From Candidatus Heimdallarchaeota archaeon (lineage in GTDB: Archaea; Asgardarchaeota; Heimdallarchaeia; Heimdallarchaeales; Heimdallarchaeaceae), in contig JABCTC010000024.1 of the NCBI GenBank assembly GCA_018238545.1, forward strand, positions 1-52,427: DNA of 52,427 nt, given 5' to 3'. Shown here one piece after another: positions 41,745 through 50,783 of this stretch; within the stretch, counting starts at the first letter, position 1; each line of letters begins with the position of its first letter. A program made the position numbers and the translations under genes. The notes under the pieces were generated by a model, which worked only from the letters and a program-made list of their open reading frames with translations, searched no databases and had not been told where the DNA came from.

Positions 41745-42668
41745 TTATTTTGCAGGTACTATATTATTTACTACAAATTCAGGAGAAAAAAGTTCTATAT
41801 CCTTATATTCTTGTCCATTACCTAAGAAAATGATTGGACTGTTGCTAATATGTGTCACTGAAACAGCTGCTCCTCCCTTTACATCAGCGTCTATTTTGTT
41901 TAAAATTGCAGCATCGATGCCTATTTTTTCGTTGAATAACGTAACTTGTGAAACAAGTGAATTTCCAGTTAGTGCGTCTCCAACAAATATCTTTAGATCA
42001 GGTTCCACAACTTTACAAATCTTTTGTAATTCAGACATTAAGTTTGAACTTGTTTCAATTCGTCCTGCAGTATCAATTAAAACTACATCAATATTTTTTG
42101 CAATTGCGTGGTTTACTGCATCAAAAGCAACTGCTGCTGCATCGGAACCATATGTTTGGGCAATAACTCGTATACCAAGTTTCTCGCCATGTTGTTGAAG
42201 TTGTTGGATACTTCCTGCTCTAAATGTATCTCCTGCAGCAAATACACAGGAGTATCCTTTCTCTTGTAACATCTTTCCTATTTTTGCAATAGAAAGTGTT
42301 TTCCCAACACCGTTTACACCAAAGAAAGCGATAGTTAAAGGAACATTTTTCTTCTTCGACTCTTCTACCATTTCTAGTAAATCAACTCTATTTCTTGGAG
42401 ATAGGATGTCAAGAAGAACTTCTCTTAAAGAGCTCAAGACTAAAGATTTTGGATTAGAGAAGCGCGTATGTTCCGTCTTTAGAAGAATTGAGGTCAGATT
42501 TTCGCATATTGCATCAGCTGTTGCTACTGCAACTTCATTCTTAATTAAAATATCATTCAATTCTTTTGTAATTTTAGCAACAGATTTAGGAGAAATTTCT
42601 GTAATTGTAATTTTTTTAATTAACTTTGAAACGTTTTTTCTTAACTGATCAAACAAACAAAATCCCAT
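41745..42668 (-). CDS. ftsY: Signal recognition particle receptor FtsY
   Basis: 307 residues, SRP GTPase. A short helical N domain, then G domain motifs GVNGVGKTLSIAKI, GDTFRAGSIQQL, DTAGRIETSSNL, LNKIDAD and FLGNGQEYKDIE. The acidic A domain is absent, as usual in archaea. Last gene of the eS19 to FtsY operon, starting 8 bp after prefoldin alpha. Confidence 0.94.
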   Translation of the reverse strand: MGFCLFDQLRKNVSKLIKKITITEISPKSVAKITKELNDILIKNEVAVATADAICENLTSILLKTEHTRFSNPKSLVLSSLREVLLDILSPRNRVDLLEMVEESKKKNVPLTIAFFGVNGVGKTLSIAKIGKMLQEKGYSCVFAAGDTFRAGSIQQLQQHGEKLGIRVIAQTYGSDAAAVAFDAVNHAIAKNIDVVLIDTAGRIETSSNLMSELQKICKVVEPDLKIFVGDALTGNSLVSQVTLFNEKIGIDAAILNKIDADVKGGAAVSVTHISNSPIIFLGNGQEYKDIELFSPEFVVNNIVPAK

Positions 42669-42676
42669 CCTTTAAA

Positions 42677-43114
42677 CTACATAACAGATTTAACGATTCG
42701 ATCAATTTCCCTCAAACGCTCAACTACTTCATTGTAACTAGCTTTAATCTGAGTTAATTGGTTCTCAACTTCAGATTTCTTTTTCTTAACTCCATCAATA
42801 GCTTCATCAAGTGATTTTTCACTATGAATACCTGCACCAATGGTGACAATTACTTTTTCGGCGTTTTTAATGGTTGCATAGATAAAATTACCAGCACCTA
42901 TCGGTAGCAGCATTTGTTGATCATTCTTGGCGTCTTTTAACTCTACCAAAGTTTGTTCTGAAGTTTGAATTTCACTATAATAACTGTTCAATATCTCAAT
43001 TTGCTGATTATATCTAGTTGCTTGTTGTTCAAGCTGTTGAGCAGCTAAAAGCAATTTATTGACTTCTTCATTAGAGATTTTGTCTGAAGGTACATTCTCT
43101 GCCAATTCTTTCAC
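42677..43114 (-). CDS. pfdA: Prefoldin subunit alpha
   Basis: 145 residues with two long coiled-coil helices (LLLAAQQLEQQATRYNQQIE, VEKQ-like C-terminal NQLTQIKASYNEVVERLREI) around a beta region (MLLPIGAGNFIYATI, KVIVTIGAGIHSEKS). Forms the hexameric chaperone with the beta subunit. Its ATG overlaps the eL20 stop by four bases. Confidence 0.92.
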   Translation of the reverse strand: MKELAENVPSDKISNEEVNKLLLAAQQLEQQATRYNQQIEILNSYYSEIQTSEQTLVELKDAKNDQQMLLPIGAGNFIYATIKNAEKVIVTIGAGIHSEKSLDEAIDGVKKKKSEVENQLTQIKASYNEVVERLREIDRIVKSVM

Positions 43115-43380
43115 TTTCTTTTTGGTAATGCTAGATCATCTTCAGTTGCGAAGGTTTTTACAATAACATCTTTGATTTCTTCAGGTTTTGTTATTTCCTT
43201 AATGTCTTTCGCATTAATATAAATCATGTTTCTTTTTACCCTATGTTTACTCCCAACTATTGAATAAACCTTTTCTAGGGCATCTTCTACGTTCAATGCT
43301 CTTACATATTTACCGAAAGGAATTTTATCTTTTCTCTTTTTAAATTCTCCACGAATGTGGAATGTTTTTACAGAACTCAT
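43111..43380 (-). CDS. rplX: Ribosomal protein eL20 (L18a/LX)
   Basis: 90 residues: VKTFHIRGEFKKR, KYVRALNVEDALEKVYSIVG, KRNMIYI, the LX/L18ae pattern. ATG 43380 (MSSVKTF) is favoured over the in-frame start at 43392. It lies between eIF6 and pfdA as in many archaea. Confidence 0.92.
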   Translation of the reverse strand: MSSVKTFHIRGEFKKRKDKIPFGKYVRALNVEDALEKVYSIVGSKHRVKRNMIYINAKDIKEITKPEEIKDVIVKTFATEDDLALPKRK

Positions 43381-43445
43381 ATGGGTCACCACTCAGTAAC
43401 ATTTGGTGTTTATTAAAAGGCTTTTTCAACTTTTTGAATTGATAG

Positions 43446-44138
43446 TTATAAAGGAGCAAGTAAAACTTCAAAAATTCTCATGCTTTCTGGACCTGTACTA
43501 TCAGACCCAATGACCGCGCCTTTTGTATTAGAAAGAATGCCTACTCTGGGATAAGGTATGCCTCTATTAATTGTACAAACATCTGTTCGTACTTTTAGGA
43601 TTGAGGATATTTCACTTATTTCTTCTTCAGAAAGGAGAGGATGCACTAAAGCCCCCCTATTTGTGCTCATAGCAATGCTGCCTACAAGAGGTGATCCAAG
43701 CATAGAACCAATAGTAGTTTCTATACCCAAACTATCTTGTATCTGATTTCGAACATTTTTTTCAAACATCTCGCTAATGATTGCCCCCTTATCATTCATA
43801 ACAATAAGGTTTCCCAACGCAGTATATTTGCTTTCAACTTCAATAATCTCAATTTCGTCACCTAGTCCCTCAACAATTTGTTGCTTTTCTTTCTGTGTAA
43901 CATTTTGGGGAATAAGCAATGATTTTGAATTACCTACAGCTAAAGTACCTACTAAAACAGAACTGGCTATAGTTGTTTGAACTATTTTAATTCCTAATAT
44001 ATTCTTAATTAGCTCAATTCTGTTTTCTTTTGTTCCTTGTGGAACAATAGCAAACTTCTCAGTGGATAGTGCAAAAATACCCAAACTGGAATTTCCTAAA
44101 ATGGTTGTTTGAGCTATATCCAAATTTTTCACCCTCAA
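43446..44138 (-). CDS. eif6: Translation initiation factor aIF6
   Basis: 230 residues with the five-fold pseudo-repeat of IF6, each ending in a G-N/S-x-x-G-type turn: NSSLGIFAL, VGTLAVGNSK, YTALGNLIVMNDKGA, LVGSIAMSTNRGALVHP, VGILSNTKGAVIGSDSTGPE. Binds the 50S subunit and prevents premature joining. Gene order with eL31 and eL20 supports it. Confidence 0.95.
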   Translation of the reverse strand: MRVKNLDIAQTTILGNSSLGIFALSTEKFAIVPQGTKENRIELIKNILGIKIVQTTIASSVLVGTLAVGNSKSLLIPQNVTQKEKQQIVEGLGDEIEIIEVESKYTALGNLIVMNDKGAIISEMFEKNVRNQIQDSLGIETTIGSMLGSPLVGSIAMSTNRGALVHPLLSEEEISEISSILKVRTDVCTINRGIPYPRVGILSNTKGAVIGSDSTGPESMRIFEVLLAPL

Positions 44139-44156
44139 AAAATAGAGGAAGGAGTT

Positions 44157-44597
44157 TTATTCTTCTTTCTCCTTTTCTTCTTTTTTCTCTTCTGTTACGG
44201 TTTCTTCCAGAAGTTCTTCAGAAATGGAAGAGTCATCTTCTTCTTCCTCTTCATCATCTTCTTCTTCAAGTTCTCCTGGTAATGAAATGCCATCTAAGTC
44301 GGGGCGTGCAGAAATGTCAACTTTTTCATGAATTAGTTCAATGGTAGCAATTTTTTCTTCATCGATAGTTTCGACAATTGCACGAACTTTGACCTTTCTT
44401 GGAGGTTTTTTAATACCTCTTTCCCAAAGAAATTCATTTAATTCATTAGTAATCACAACAAAATCAGCTTTAGTGTGTTTAACGATAAAAGCCTTTAGCA
44501 TCCTAACGGCTTTTGGTGTTCTTTTATACGGTGCTGTTTTGTTCAATTTTGGGTAAAATGGGATAGTATAAATACTTTCAATAGCTTCTTGAGACAT
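44157..44597 (-). CDS. rpl31e: Ribosomal protein eL31 with long acidic C-terminal tail
   Basis: The first ~95 residues are a normal eL31 (RTPKAVRMLKAFIVKHTKA, WERGIKKPPRKVKVRA). The usual archaeal protein ends there; here about 50 residues follow, nearly all Glu, Asp and Lys (GELEEEDDEEEEEDD). A tail of this kind is unusual on a ribosomal protein and might contact a basic factor near the exit tunnel. Confidence 0.92.
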   Translation of the reverse strand: MSQEAIESIYTIPFYPKLNKTAPYKRTPKAVRMLKAFIVKHTKADFVVITNELNEFLWERGIKKPPRKVKVRAIVETIDEEKIATIELIHEKVDISARPDLDGISLPGELEEEDDEEEEEDDSSISEELLEETVTEEKKEEKEKEE

Positions 44598-44610
44598 ATT
44601 CTATAACTCC

Positions 44611-44766
44611 TTATCTTTTTATTCTAGTTGAACGCCATTTTCTGCGTTTAGGATGATTACGAAAGCGACGATTTGTTCTAATAACGCACCAACTGGGTAC
44701 GGGGTTGTTGGTTTTCATTTCTTTCGCATATCTCAACTTTTTTGCTAAATTTCTATATCTTGCCAT
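44611..44766 (-). CDS. rpl39e: Ribosomal protein eL39 (51 aa)
   Basis: Short, very basic protein: ARYRNLAKKLRYAKE, NNPVPSWCVIRTNRRFR, HPKRRKWRSTRIKR. It lines the peptide exit tunnel. Its ATG shares one base with the PDCD5 stop (TAATG), and eL31 follows. Confidence 0.93.
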   Translation of the reverse strand: MARYRNLAKKLRYAKEMKTNNPVPSWCVIRTNRRFRNHPKRRKWRSTRIKR

Positions 44767-45104
44767 TATAATCGCCTTATTTCTACCTTTGTCTCTCGTT
44801 TTTGTCCTTGGATCTTACGAAGGATTTCTTTTAATTGTTCGTCATTGATTTTTTCCTTTACTCCTCCTTGCTGTGCAATTTGAATTAATCTTAATTCTAC
44901 AGCTTCAGCAACTTGAGGACGGACAAGTTTAACATTAGCAAGTCTTTGTCTAGCTTCTTCAGTAAGAATTTGACGTAGTATTGATTGCTTCTGAGCTTCA
45001 AGAGTTGCTTGTTGCTCTTCTTGAGCTTGTGAAGCAGCTTGTTGTTCTTGCATCTGAGCAAATTTTCTTTGCCTTATAGCTTCCAATTCTTCATCATTAT
45101 ACAT
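44766..45104 (-). CDS. PDCD5-family DNA-binding protein
   Basis: 112 residues: a helical, Gln-rich N-terminus (LEAIRQRKFAQMQEQQAASQ), then LRQILTEEARQRLANVKLVR and AEAVELRLIQIAQQGG, the PDCD5/TFAR19 core. The role is uncertain in archaea. Conserved between eS19 and eL39 in many genomes. Confidence 0.92.
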   Translation of the reverse strand: MYNDEELEAIRQRKFAQMQEQQAASQAQEEQQATLEAQKQSILRQILTEEARQRLANVKLVRPQVAEAVELRLIQIAQQGGVKEKINDEQLKEILRKIQGQKRETKVEIRRL

Positions 45105-45171
45105 TTGCTTAATCTCTCCTATTGGTCAGCTACTAATGTTTTGTTTTTTATTGCATTATTAATTATGAATC

Positions 45172-45636
45172 CTAATATCTATCTAACTCAGGAATCTGTC
45201 TTTTGATCTCTGATGAGAGTTTATCTACGAAAGAGTGACCTTTTGGAGTAATGACGCGACCTATTGTGACTCTGCTTTTACTTCCAAGACCAATTTTCTT
45301 TTGAATATAGCCTGCTTTTTCAAGTTGTTGTAACACTTTGCGAATAACTGCACCACTTCCTCTAGCAAAGTGCTCGGGTCTGACTCCTCTTCTATATCGA
45401 CCACCATAAGCAATTCGAAGTTTCGAAACACCGATTGGACCATAGAAATAAATTTTTCTCAAGATAGAAGCAGCTCTAATGTGCCACCAATCATGTTGAG
45501 TAGGGGTGCTTTCTTTATGAACTCCAGTTTTTGCAAACTTAGCCCATTCTGGTGGTTTTATTTCTGTTTCTTTTTTCAATTCTTCTACAATTCTTGAAAT
45601 TAACATATCAGCTGGTACATCATAAGCTGTTGGCAT
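45172..45636 (-). CDS. rps19e: Ribosomal protein eS19
   Basis: About 154 residues: DVPADMLISRIVEELKK, PPEWAKFAKTGVHKE, DWWHIRAASILRKIYFYGPI, YGGRYRRGVRPEHFARGSGA, then GRVITPKGHSFVDKL. First gene of the ribosomal/FtsY operon. ATG 45636 (MPTAYDV) preferred over 45645. Confidence 0.95.
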   Translation of the reverse strand: MPTAYDVPADMLISRIVEELKKETEIKPPEWAKFAKTGVHKESTPTQHDWWHIRAASILRKIYFYGPIGVSKLRIAYGGRYRRGVRPEHFARGSGAVIRKVLQQLEKAGYIQKKIGLGSKSRVTIGRVITPKGHSFVDKLSSEIKRQIPELDRY

Positions 45637-45881
45637 ATTTTTCACTCATTTTCGTTTTAACGCTAGAGAGAGCTCTATAGTGCTTTTTCAGTGTCTCGGG
45701 AACAATCCATGTTTAAAAAGATTACTTTGCTAGTTAAATGACATTGTCTGTAATGACAATATTTACGTAATTTTGAACATGTATTTGGGTTTTTAGAGAA
45801 CAGTAAAAACGAAATAAAACTTTGATATTCGATCACAGTTTTTGCTACTTACACTGCATAAAAGTTTTTTAAAATTGAACA

Positions 45882-46142
45882 ATGATTATAAAAATAGATA
45901 TAAAGCTGTTGGAGACTATAACGATAACGGAAGTAAATCTTTTGAATACCACAAATAGAAACAAAGGCAGGAAATGGAAAGAAATATTCTCTTCCGTTGA
46001 TGATTTATTCATAATTTTTGGAATACTGCTTAATGGAGCTAGTGCTGTTGTGAGTTTAATAGAAGGTCATCTAATCGCCGGATTAATTCTCGTTGCATGT
46101 GAAATAGCCTTAATAGTTGCCTATGTTTTGAAAATAATTTAA
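45882..46142 (+). CDS. Small membrane protein (86 aa)
   Basis: Not a known family. A charged N-terminus (NTTNRNKGRKWKEIF) is followed by two hydrophobic helices (LFIIFGILLNGASAVVSLI and LIAGLILVACEIALIVAYVL) forming a hairpin. A TATA-like TTTTTTAAAATTG lies about 20-25 bp before the ATG, suggesting a leaderless transcript. It is convergent with the Rab-like GTPase gene. Confidence 0.6.
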   Translation: MIIKIDIKLLETITITEVNLLNTTNRNKGRKWKEIFSSVDDLFIIFGILLNGASAVVSLIEGHLIAGLILVACEIALIVAYVLKII

Positions 46143-46155
46143 AATGTTATTTGTT

Positions 46156-46854
46156 TTAATCGTCATCTGAAGAATATTTATCAACGATATATTCACCAAG
46201 AATTCGAAACGCTTCATCAATATTTTCTCCAGTTTTTGCAGATGTTTCAAGAAAGAAGTTCTCGATTTTGTGCTCTTTTGTTTTCTTGTTGAGCTCTTCA
46301 ATGAACTCTTGAGCTTCTTTTACTGTAACTGCATGGTCTTCAAGATCCATTTTGTTTGAAAGGATGATGACTGGAACTACCCCTCTTCCACTATATTGAT
46401 ACAACTCTTGAATCCAATTAGTAAGATTGTGAAAGGTTTCTTTTCTTGTAATATCAAATACTGCTAAAGCTCCAAAACACCCTTTAAAAAATCGAGGGCG
46501 GACATTCTTAAACATGGGTTGCCCAGCTAGATCCCAAATCTGATACTTAATCTGGTAGTTGTCGATGGTTTTTGTAGTTGCTGCAAAATCAGCTCCTAGT
46601 GTTGTCAGATGCTCTTTTTCAAATCCTAGACCCAGATAATTATTTCGAATTGAAGTTTTACCAACTGCAGAATCACCAATTAAAACTATTTTTACCATAT
46701 ATGCATTCAATTGCTGTGATTCAGTACTTTGACCTTCAATTTCATTGGAGTCTTTCTCTTCTTTTGTATGCTTCTTAATATTGTCTTCAAAGAGAACTAC
46801 CCCTTTATCTGACCCCTTATCAGACTTCTTTGGAGATTTCTTTTTATCGGACAT
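46156..46854 (-). CDS. Rab/Ras-like small GTPase with N-terminal extension (232 aa)
   Basis: GTPase motifs: G1 GDSAVGKTS (residues about 60-68), a switch I threonine in EHLTTLGADFA, G3 WDLAGQ, G4 SNKMDLE, G5 ETSAKTG. WDLAGQP and LGADFA are Rab/Arf-like. The first 50 residues are charged and disordered-looking (KKKSPKKSDKGSDKG). The C-terminus ends DDD without prenylation cysteines. Asgard archaea encode many such GTPases. Confidence 0.93.
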   Translation of the reverse strand: MSDKKKSPKKSDKGSDKGVVLFEDNIKKHTKEEKDSNEIEGQSTESQQLNAYMVKIVLIGDSAVGKTSIRNNYLGLGFEKEHLTTLGADFAATTKTIDNYQIKYQIWDLAGQPMFKNVRPRFFKGCFGALAVFDITRKETFHNLTNWIQELYQYSGRGVVPVIILSNKMDLEDHAVTVKEAQEFIEELNKKTKEHKIENFFLETSAKTGENIDEAFRILGEYIVDKYSSDDD

Positions 46855-46982
46855 ATTATCAGCCTACATTGATTTTTATTAATATAAAAAGATGTGCCTT
46901 ACTTTTTCAAACATTGTTTAGTATCAAAATTCAGCAATGTATTAACGAGATTTTTATTAAAGCAAGGATTCTTGTTAGTATA

Positions 46983-48059
46983 ATGAAGATTTGTAGTTAT
47001 GATCGGAAGGATTTGCCAGAAATGACCTCTCTTATCAACATATGTTTTAAAACAAAATATGATACAGCATTTTTTGAAAAATCGATTTTTCAGAGACCAG
47101 AAATTGATTTTGAGGGTTCTATCGTTATAAAAAAAGATAATGAAATAATAGCTAATACAACATTAACAAGAAGAAAATTAAGATTTCAAAAGGAGGAATT
47201 GGATTTATTGGCTATTGATTATGTAGTTACACATCCAAATCACAGGGGAAAAGGGCTTGCAAAAACAATGATGAACCGGTCTATAGATTATGCAAAAGAG
47301 AAAGGTTTGGATGGTCTTTTTCTATCTGCAGATCCTAAATATCATGCAAGAGACATATATGCAAAAATTGGCTTTCAAGAAGTAGAACAAGCTTCAGTAG
47401 CGGTTAGAATGACAGATTATGCCGCAACATGGTCTGGTTTCGAATTACCCTACAAATTGCTTGTTCTTTCATTACCTCTCTCCAAAACAATAAATATTTT
47501 TCATAAGAAATCGAATTTGCCAGTAAATTTTGCAGATGAATCTGACATTGATTCTTTCTTAAAAAGTGTGAAAGATTATTTTGGTGACAATTTTGGATAT
47601 ACTTCTTTAACCCAAGAAAAGTGGGGATGGATAAAAAATTGTTCTATAAATGAAAACTTCCCAATAGCTCTGATGGTTATGTTAAACGATGAAATAATTG
47701 CTGGATGTCGTGTTAGTATATTTCAACCATCTTTTGCTAAAATCAACCCGTTTGTAGGAATCATTTCAGATATTTTTGCAAAAGTTGAAAGTAGAAAAAA
47801 ACAGAAACAGTTGATGAGAAACCTTGTGCTCCAGTCAATTGAGATTCTCAAAGAACATACCATACCGACAGTTATTTCTATAGTTTCGAAATCTTCACCA
47901 GCTTCAGAATCTCTAGTAGATTCAGGTTTCTTCATGCTTGAAAAGATAGCATACATGTTTTATCCTTTAACTCAGAAATTGAAAGATAACTTAAAACGAG
48001 CAGAGATTGAAGATATTCCTTGGTATTATATTCAGGAACACCTCTTAGGAATGCCTTGA
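46983..48059 (+). CDS. GNAT-family N-acetyltransferase (358 aa)
   Basis: Residues 1-150 form a GNAT domain: acetyl-CoA loop VTHPNHRGKGLAKTMM and a following Y-x-x-x-GF motif (DIYAKIGFQEVE). The second half (about 200 residues) is a divergent second module of unknown use. ATG 46983 is chosen because the 51 residues before it overlap the GTPase promoter region and look random. Substrate unknown. Confidence 0.8.
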   Translation: MKICSYDRKDLPEMTSLINICFKTKYDTAFFEKSIFQRPEIDFEGSIVIKKDNEIIANTTLTRRKLRFQKEELDLLAIDYVVTHPNHRGKGLAKTMMNRSIDYAKEKGLDGLFLSADPKYHARDIYAKIGFQEVEQASVAVRMTDYAATWSGFELPYKLLVLSLPLSKTINIFHKKSNLPVNFADESDIDSFLKSVKDYFGDNFGYTSLTQEKWGWIKNCSINENFPIALMVMLNDEIIAGCRVSIFQPSFAKINPFVGIISDIFAKVESRKKQKQLMRNLVLQSIEILKEHTIPTVISIVSKSSPASESLVDSGFFMLEKIAYMFYPLTQKLKDNLKRAEIEDIPWYYIQEHLLGMP

Positions 48060-48070
48060 AATTATCCTGT

Positions 48071-48793
48071 CTATTCGTGTATTTCTGGGATTCTATGTAT
48101 AATGAGATGGTTTTTTGCTAATTTTCCTAATTCCTTTGCTTGAGACACTGAGAGATGATAGTTAGATGGCTCTCCTTCATGTGTGCCTTCTATAATAGCT
48201 AAATCTGCGCCTGTGATGTGTGATCTGAGCAATTCAAAATAACCCGTATCACCCGTATATACAATGGTTTCTTCTTTCTTGCTGATAATGAAGCCTATTG
48301 CAGGAATTTTAGGGAGTTCATCACCACCAATAAGAGAGCCCCGATGTTTAACTGGGAAGGACTTAATAGTAATATCTTGAACAGTTTGTTCTGAATCAAT
48401 TTCTATGATTTCATACTCGAAAGGTATGCTGTCTGCATAACTGTCTTGAAAGGTTCTAACCAAACCTAGAAGTTCTATAACACTAGGTGAAGACATTATT
48501 CTCAATCTTTTCTTTCGATTAAGCATCCTGAAAAAAGCCAGAAGAGAAAAGATACTTCCGACATGATCAAAATGACCATGAGATATTAATACAGTGTCAA
48601 TGTTATCATAATAAGTTCTAGGAAGCGCGATAAGGTCTCTAAGGATGCCGTCCCCTACATCCATTAAAATGTTGGAACCTGTATCAATGTCATTTACTAA
48701 AATTTGCGTAGCAACACCAGCTAAAGAGCAGAGTATTTTAACATGGAAATGCTGCCCTTTCCAGTCCCAGTTAACCTTAATATCAGAAGGCAT
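48071..48793 (-). CDS. Metallo-beta-lactamase fold hydrolase
   Basis: 240 residues: LISHGHFDHVGS is the zinc-binding HxHxDH, followed by FPVKHRG, YTGDTGYFE (bridging Asp), IEGTHEG and a final HLIIHRIPE. The pattern is close to RNase Z/phosphodiesterase-like MBL proteins, but it is shorter than RNase Z. Could act on RNA or a phosphodiester; substrate open. Confidence 0.82.
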   Translation of the reverse strand: MPSDIKVNWDWKGQHFHVKILCSLAGVATQILVNDIDTGSNILMDVGDGILRDLIALPRTYYDNIDTVLISHGHFDHVGSIFSLLAFFRMLNRKKRLRIMSSPSVIELLGLVRTFQDSYADSIPFEYEIIEIDSEQTVQDITIKSFPVKHRGSLIGGDELPKIPAIGFIISKKEETIVYTGDTGYFELLRSHITGADLAIIEGTHEGEPSNYHLSVSQAKELGKLAKNHLIIHRIPEIHE

Positions 48794-48864
48794 ACATTAC
48801 AAAGAACATGAGTGCAAATATCTCTTTCTATTTTTCCGATATCTTTTTACTTTAATATTGAATA

Positions 48865-49884
48865 ATGAGCATAGTGAGTGCTTTGAATAAAATGGTTGTT
48901 CGATTTCTAAAGAAGTATTCAGAAAAGCTTGAAAAGAAGCAGAGATTCCATTTTGCAGCAAAAATGGTTTATTACGCATATAAAATATCTGAAAAAGAAC
49001 TTGAACTATTGTTGAAAAGCGCATCCTTAGAGATTAAAGCAAAAAAACACTCTCTTTCTATTCCATTGTTACAACAATTCCTAATACATGATCCAAACTC
49101 ATTGAAAGCTATGCTTCTTCTAGGTATAGCTTATAGACAAATAGGAAACTACGGGGAGGCAATCAAAGTGCACTTGAAAAGTCTAGAGCAAGATGAAGAT
49201 CCGGTTAGGGCTCATTATTCGTTGGGAATAGATTACGAGAAAAAGGGCAACAATGAAACGGCAAAAAGATACTACACTAAAGCAATAGAGTTAGATAAAG
49301 CATTTACAAAAGCATACTTTAGACTAGCAAATATTTACATGAAAGAAGAAAAATATGATTTAGCTGTAAGTTTGCATATAGATGGGTTATCATTAAGGGA
49401 GGGGTCAGTAAATGAATGGATAAATCTAGCATATTGCTATATAAAAACAGCAAGACATGAAGCAGCACTGAAGGTGTTAAAGGAAGCACTAAAATTAAAT
49501 CCAGGATCAGCAAAAGTAATATTTGCCTTTGGAACATATTATCTGAGTCAACATAAATATGAAAAGGTGGAGGAGATGATAGATAAACTAGATACAATGA
49601 AAGATAGGGAGTTCTGTCTAGCACTGAAAATTAAAGTGGCGAAGGATAAACACCAATATGAAGAACTAAAGGAGATACTAGAGGTAATAAAAAGAAAAGA
49701 AAGAGAAGCGGAGTACTGGTACTATAAAGCGGTATATTATACAAATACAGGGAAAGAAAAGAAGGCAATAAAAGAACTGAGGAAAGCGATAAGGGAAAAT
49801 AAGGCGATGAAAGAAGAAGCGAAAAAAGAAGAGCAGTTTGCGAAAATAAGAGAAAAAGAAGAGTTTAAAGAAATAGTAAAATAA
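48865..49884 (+). CDS. Tetratricopeptide repeat protein (339 aa)
   Basis: About seven canonical TPRs, e.g. MLLLGIAYRQIGNYGEAIKV, AHYSLGIDYEKKGNNETAKR, AYFRLANIYMKEEKYDLAVS, NLAYCYIKTARHEAALKVL. The C-terminal 80 residues are very lysine- and glutamate-rich, and the coding strand there is purine-rich, like the end of the HEAT gene. A protein scaffold; no partner can be named. It is unrelated to the TPR-1/TPR-2 pair at sequence level. Confidence 0.8.
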   Translation: MSIVSALNKMVVRFLKKYSEKLEKKQRFHFAAKMVYYAYKISEKELELLLKSASLEIKAKKHSLSIPLLQQFLIHDPNSLKAMLLLGIAYRQIGNYGEAIKVHLKSLEQDEDPVRAHYSLGIDYEKKGNNETAKRYYTKAIELDKAFTKAYFRLANIYMKEEKYDLAVSLHIDGLSLREGSVNEWINLAYCYIKTARHEAALKVLKEALKLNPGSAKVIFAFGTYYLSQHKYEKVEEMIDKLDTMKDREFCLALKIKVAKDKHQYEELKEILEVIKRKEREAEYWYYKAVYYTNTGKEKKAIKELRKAIRENKAMKEEAKKEEQFAKIREKEEFKEIVK

Positions 49885-49905
49885 TGGTGAGGGAAAGAAA
49901 AAATA

Positions 49906-50457
49906 TTAGTATTTCAAATCTTTTTCCAATTCCTTCTTCAATTTATTAACATCTACTCCAGCTAAATAAAGTAGTTCGGTATCATGCGTCCAAATGGTGA
50001 ATAAGAGGTAAACATTAGAATCATCGTGAAGATGTTTTTGGTAAACAATGGTGAATAATTCCATCAACTTGTTTCTAGTTTGTTGAAAAAGAGTTCTAGC
50101 ATGTTCGAGTGAAGTCATTTTGTGCTCTTCAAGTATCTTCTCTGTGTATTTAGCTGTACCAAGCTTAACTAATTCTCCTTCATAATCCTTGTGTTTTCCA
50201 TTAATAATCAATTCAGCAACTTTCACCATTTCTTTATCATAACCCCAAACTGAAAGAAGTAACTCTCTTAAACCTCCAATGCTCGGCAATGAAATGCTTT
50301 CTGATAAATGTTCTAGTTTATCCGTTGTTTCAAGAAAATTTTCTGCATATTTAGACAACGCCATTTGAAATATTTGCGTAAGTGGATTGGTAAAGAAACC
50401 AAACTTCTTTCGTATCGCATTTCTTAGTTGTTCTTTTGCAGATTGCATAATGTCCAC
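49906..50457 (-). CDS. Hypothetical helical protein (183 aa)
   Basis: Not recognised. Mostly amphipathic helices (AKEQLRNAIRKKFGFF, TQIFQMALSKYAENFLE, HARTLFQQTRNKLMELFTIV). No cysteines, membrane segments or catalytic motifs. ATG at 50457 or 50448. A TATA-like GTTTAAATC lies about 25 bp upstream. It is convergent with the TPR gene at 48865. Confidence 0.6.
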   Translation of the reverse strand: MDIMQSAKEQLRNAIRKKFGFFTNPLTQIFQMALSKYAENFLETTDKLEHLSESISLPSIGGLRELLLSVWGYDKEMVKVAELIINGKHKDYEGELVKLGTAKYTEKILEEHKMTSLEHARTLFQQTRNKLMELFTIVYQKHLHDDSNVYLLFTIWTHDTELLYLAGVDVNKLKKELEKDLKY

Positions 50458-50595
50458 ATTACTAGAAATAAGATTTAAACTTTAGTACCAAAGATGAAAG
50501 AAAACAAAAACAAAGGTGGAAAAAAGGACAAGGAAAAGGAGATATGAAATGGCTTTCTACGGACTGTAACACCAGTAGACTAAGCTTGGTAAACT

Positions 50596-50646
50596 TTTTT
50601 ATAGTATATTGTGCACTAGTTATACTAAGAAGAGCTTTCTTCTTAG
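50596..50646 (+). promoter_or_regulatory. TATA-like box followed by perfect hairpin
   Basis: TTTTTTATAGTATATTG at about 50596-50612 resembles a strong archaeal promoter. About 15-20 bp on lies a perfect 9-bp stem CTAAGAAGA/TCTTCTTAG around GCTT (50625-50646). A short structured RNA or a leader for the small ORF at 50784 is possible. Apart from this and that ORF, 50458-51089 shows no gene. Confidence 0.35.
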
Positions 50647-50783
50647 AATTTTCAATAAGAGGGTTAAATTAGCTGAGTGTATATCTAATAAAGCTCAGGA
50701 GTTGATATGTGATTAGTAATGAAAGACACACACACCAATTACAATTAACAAAGAGATGGATAAGATCAAGAATCGTGAATTTT

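Noticed and set aside
46830..46982. N-terminal extension of the GNAT protein
   Set aside because: Overlaps the start and promoter of the divergent GTPase gene and has no family match; ATG 46983 is the better start.
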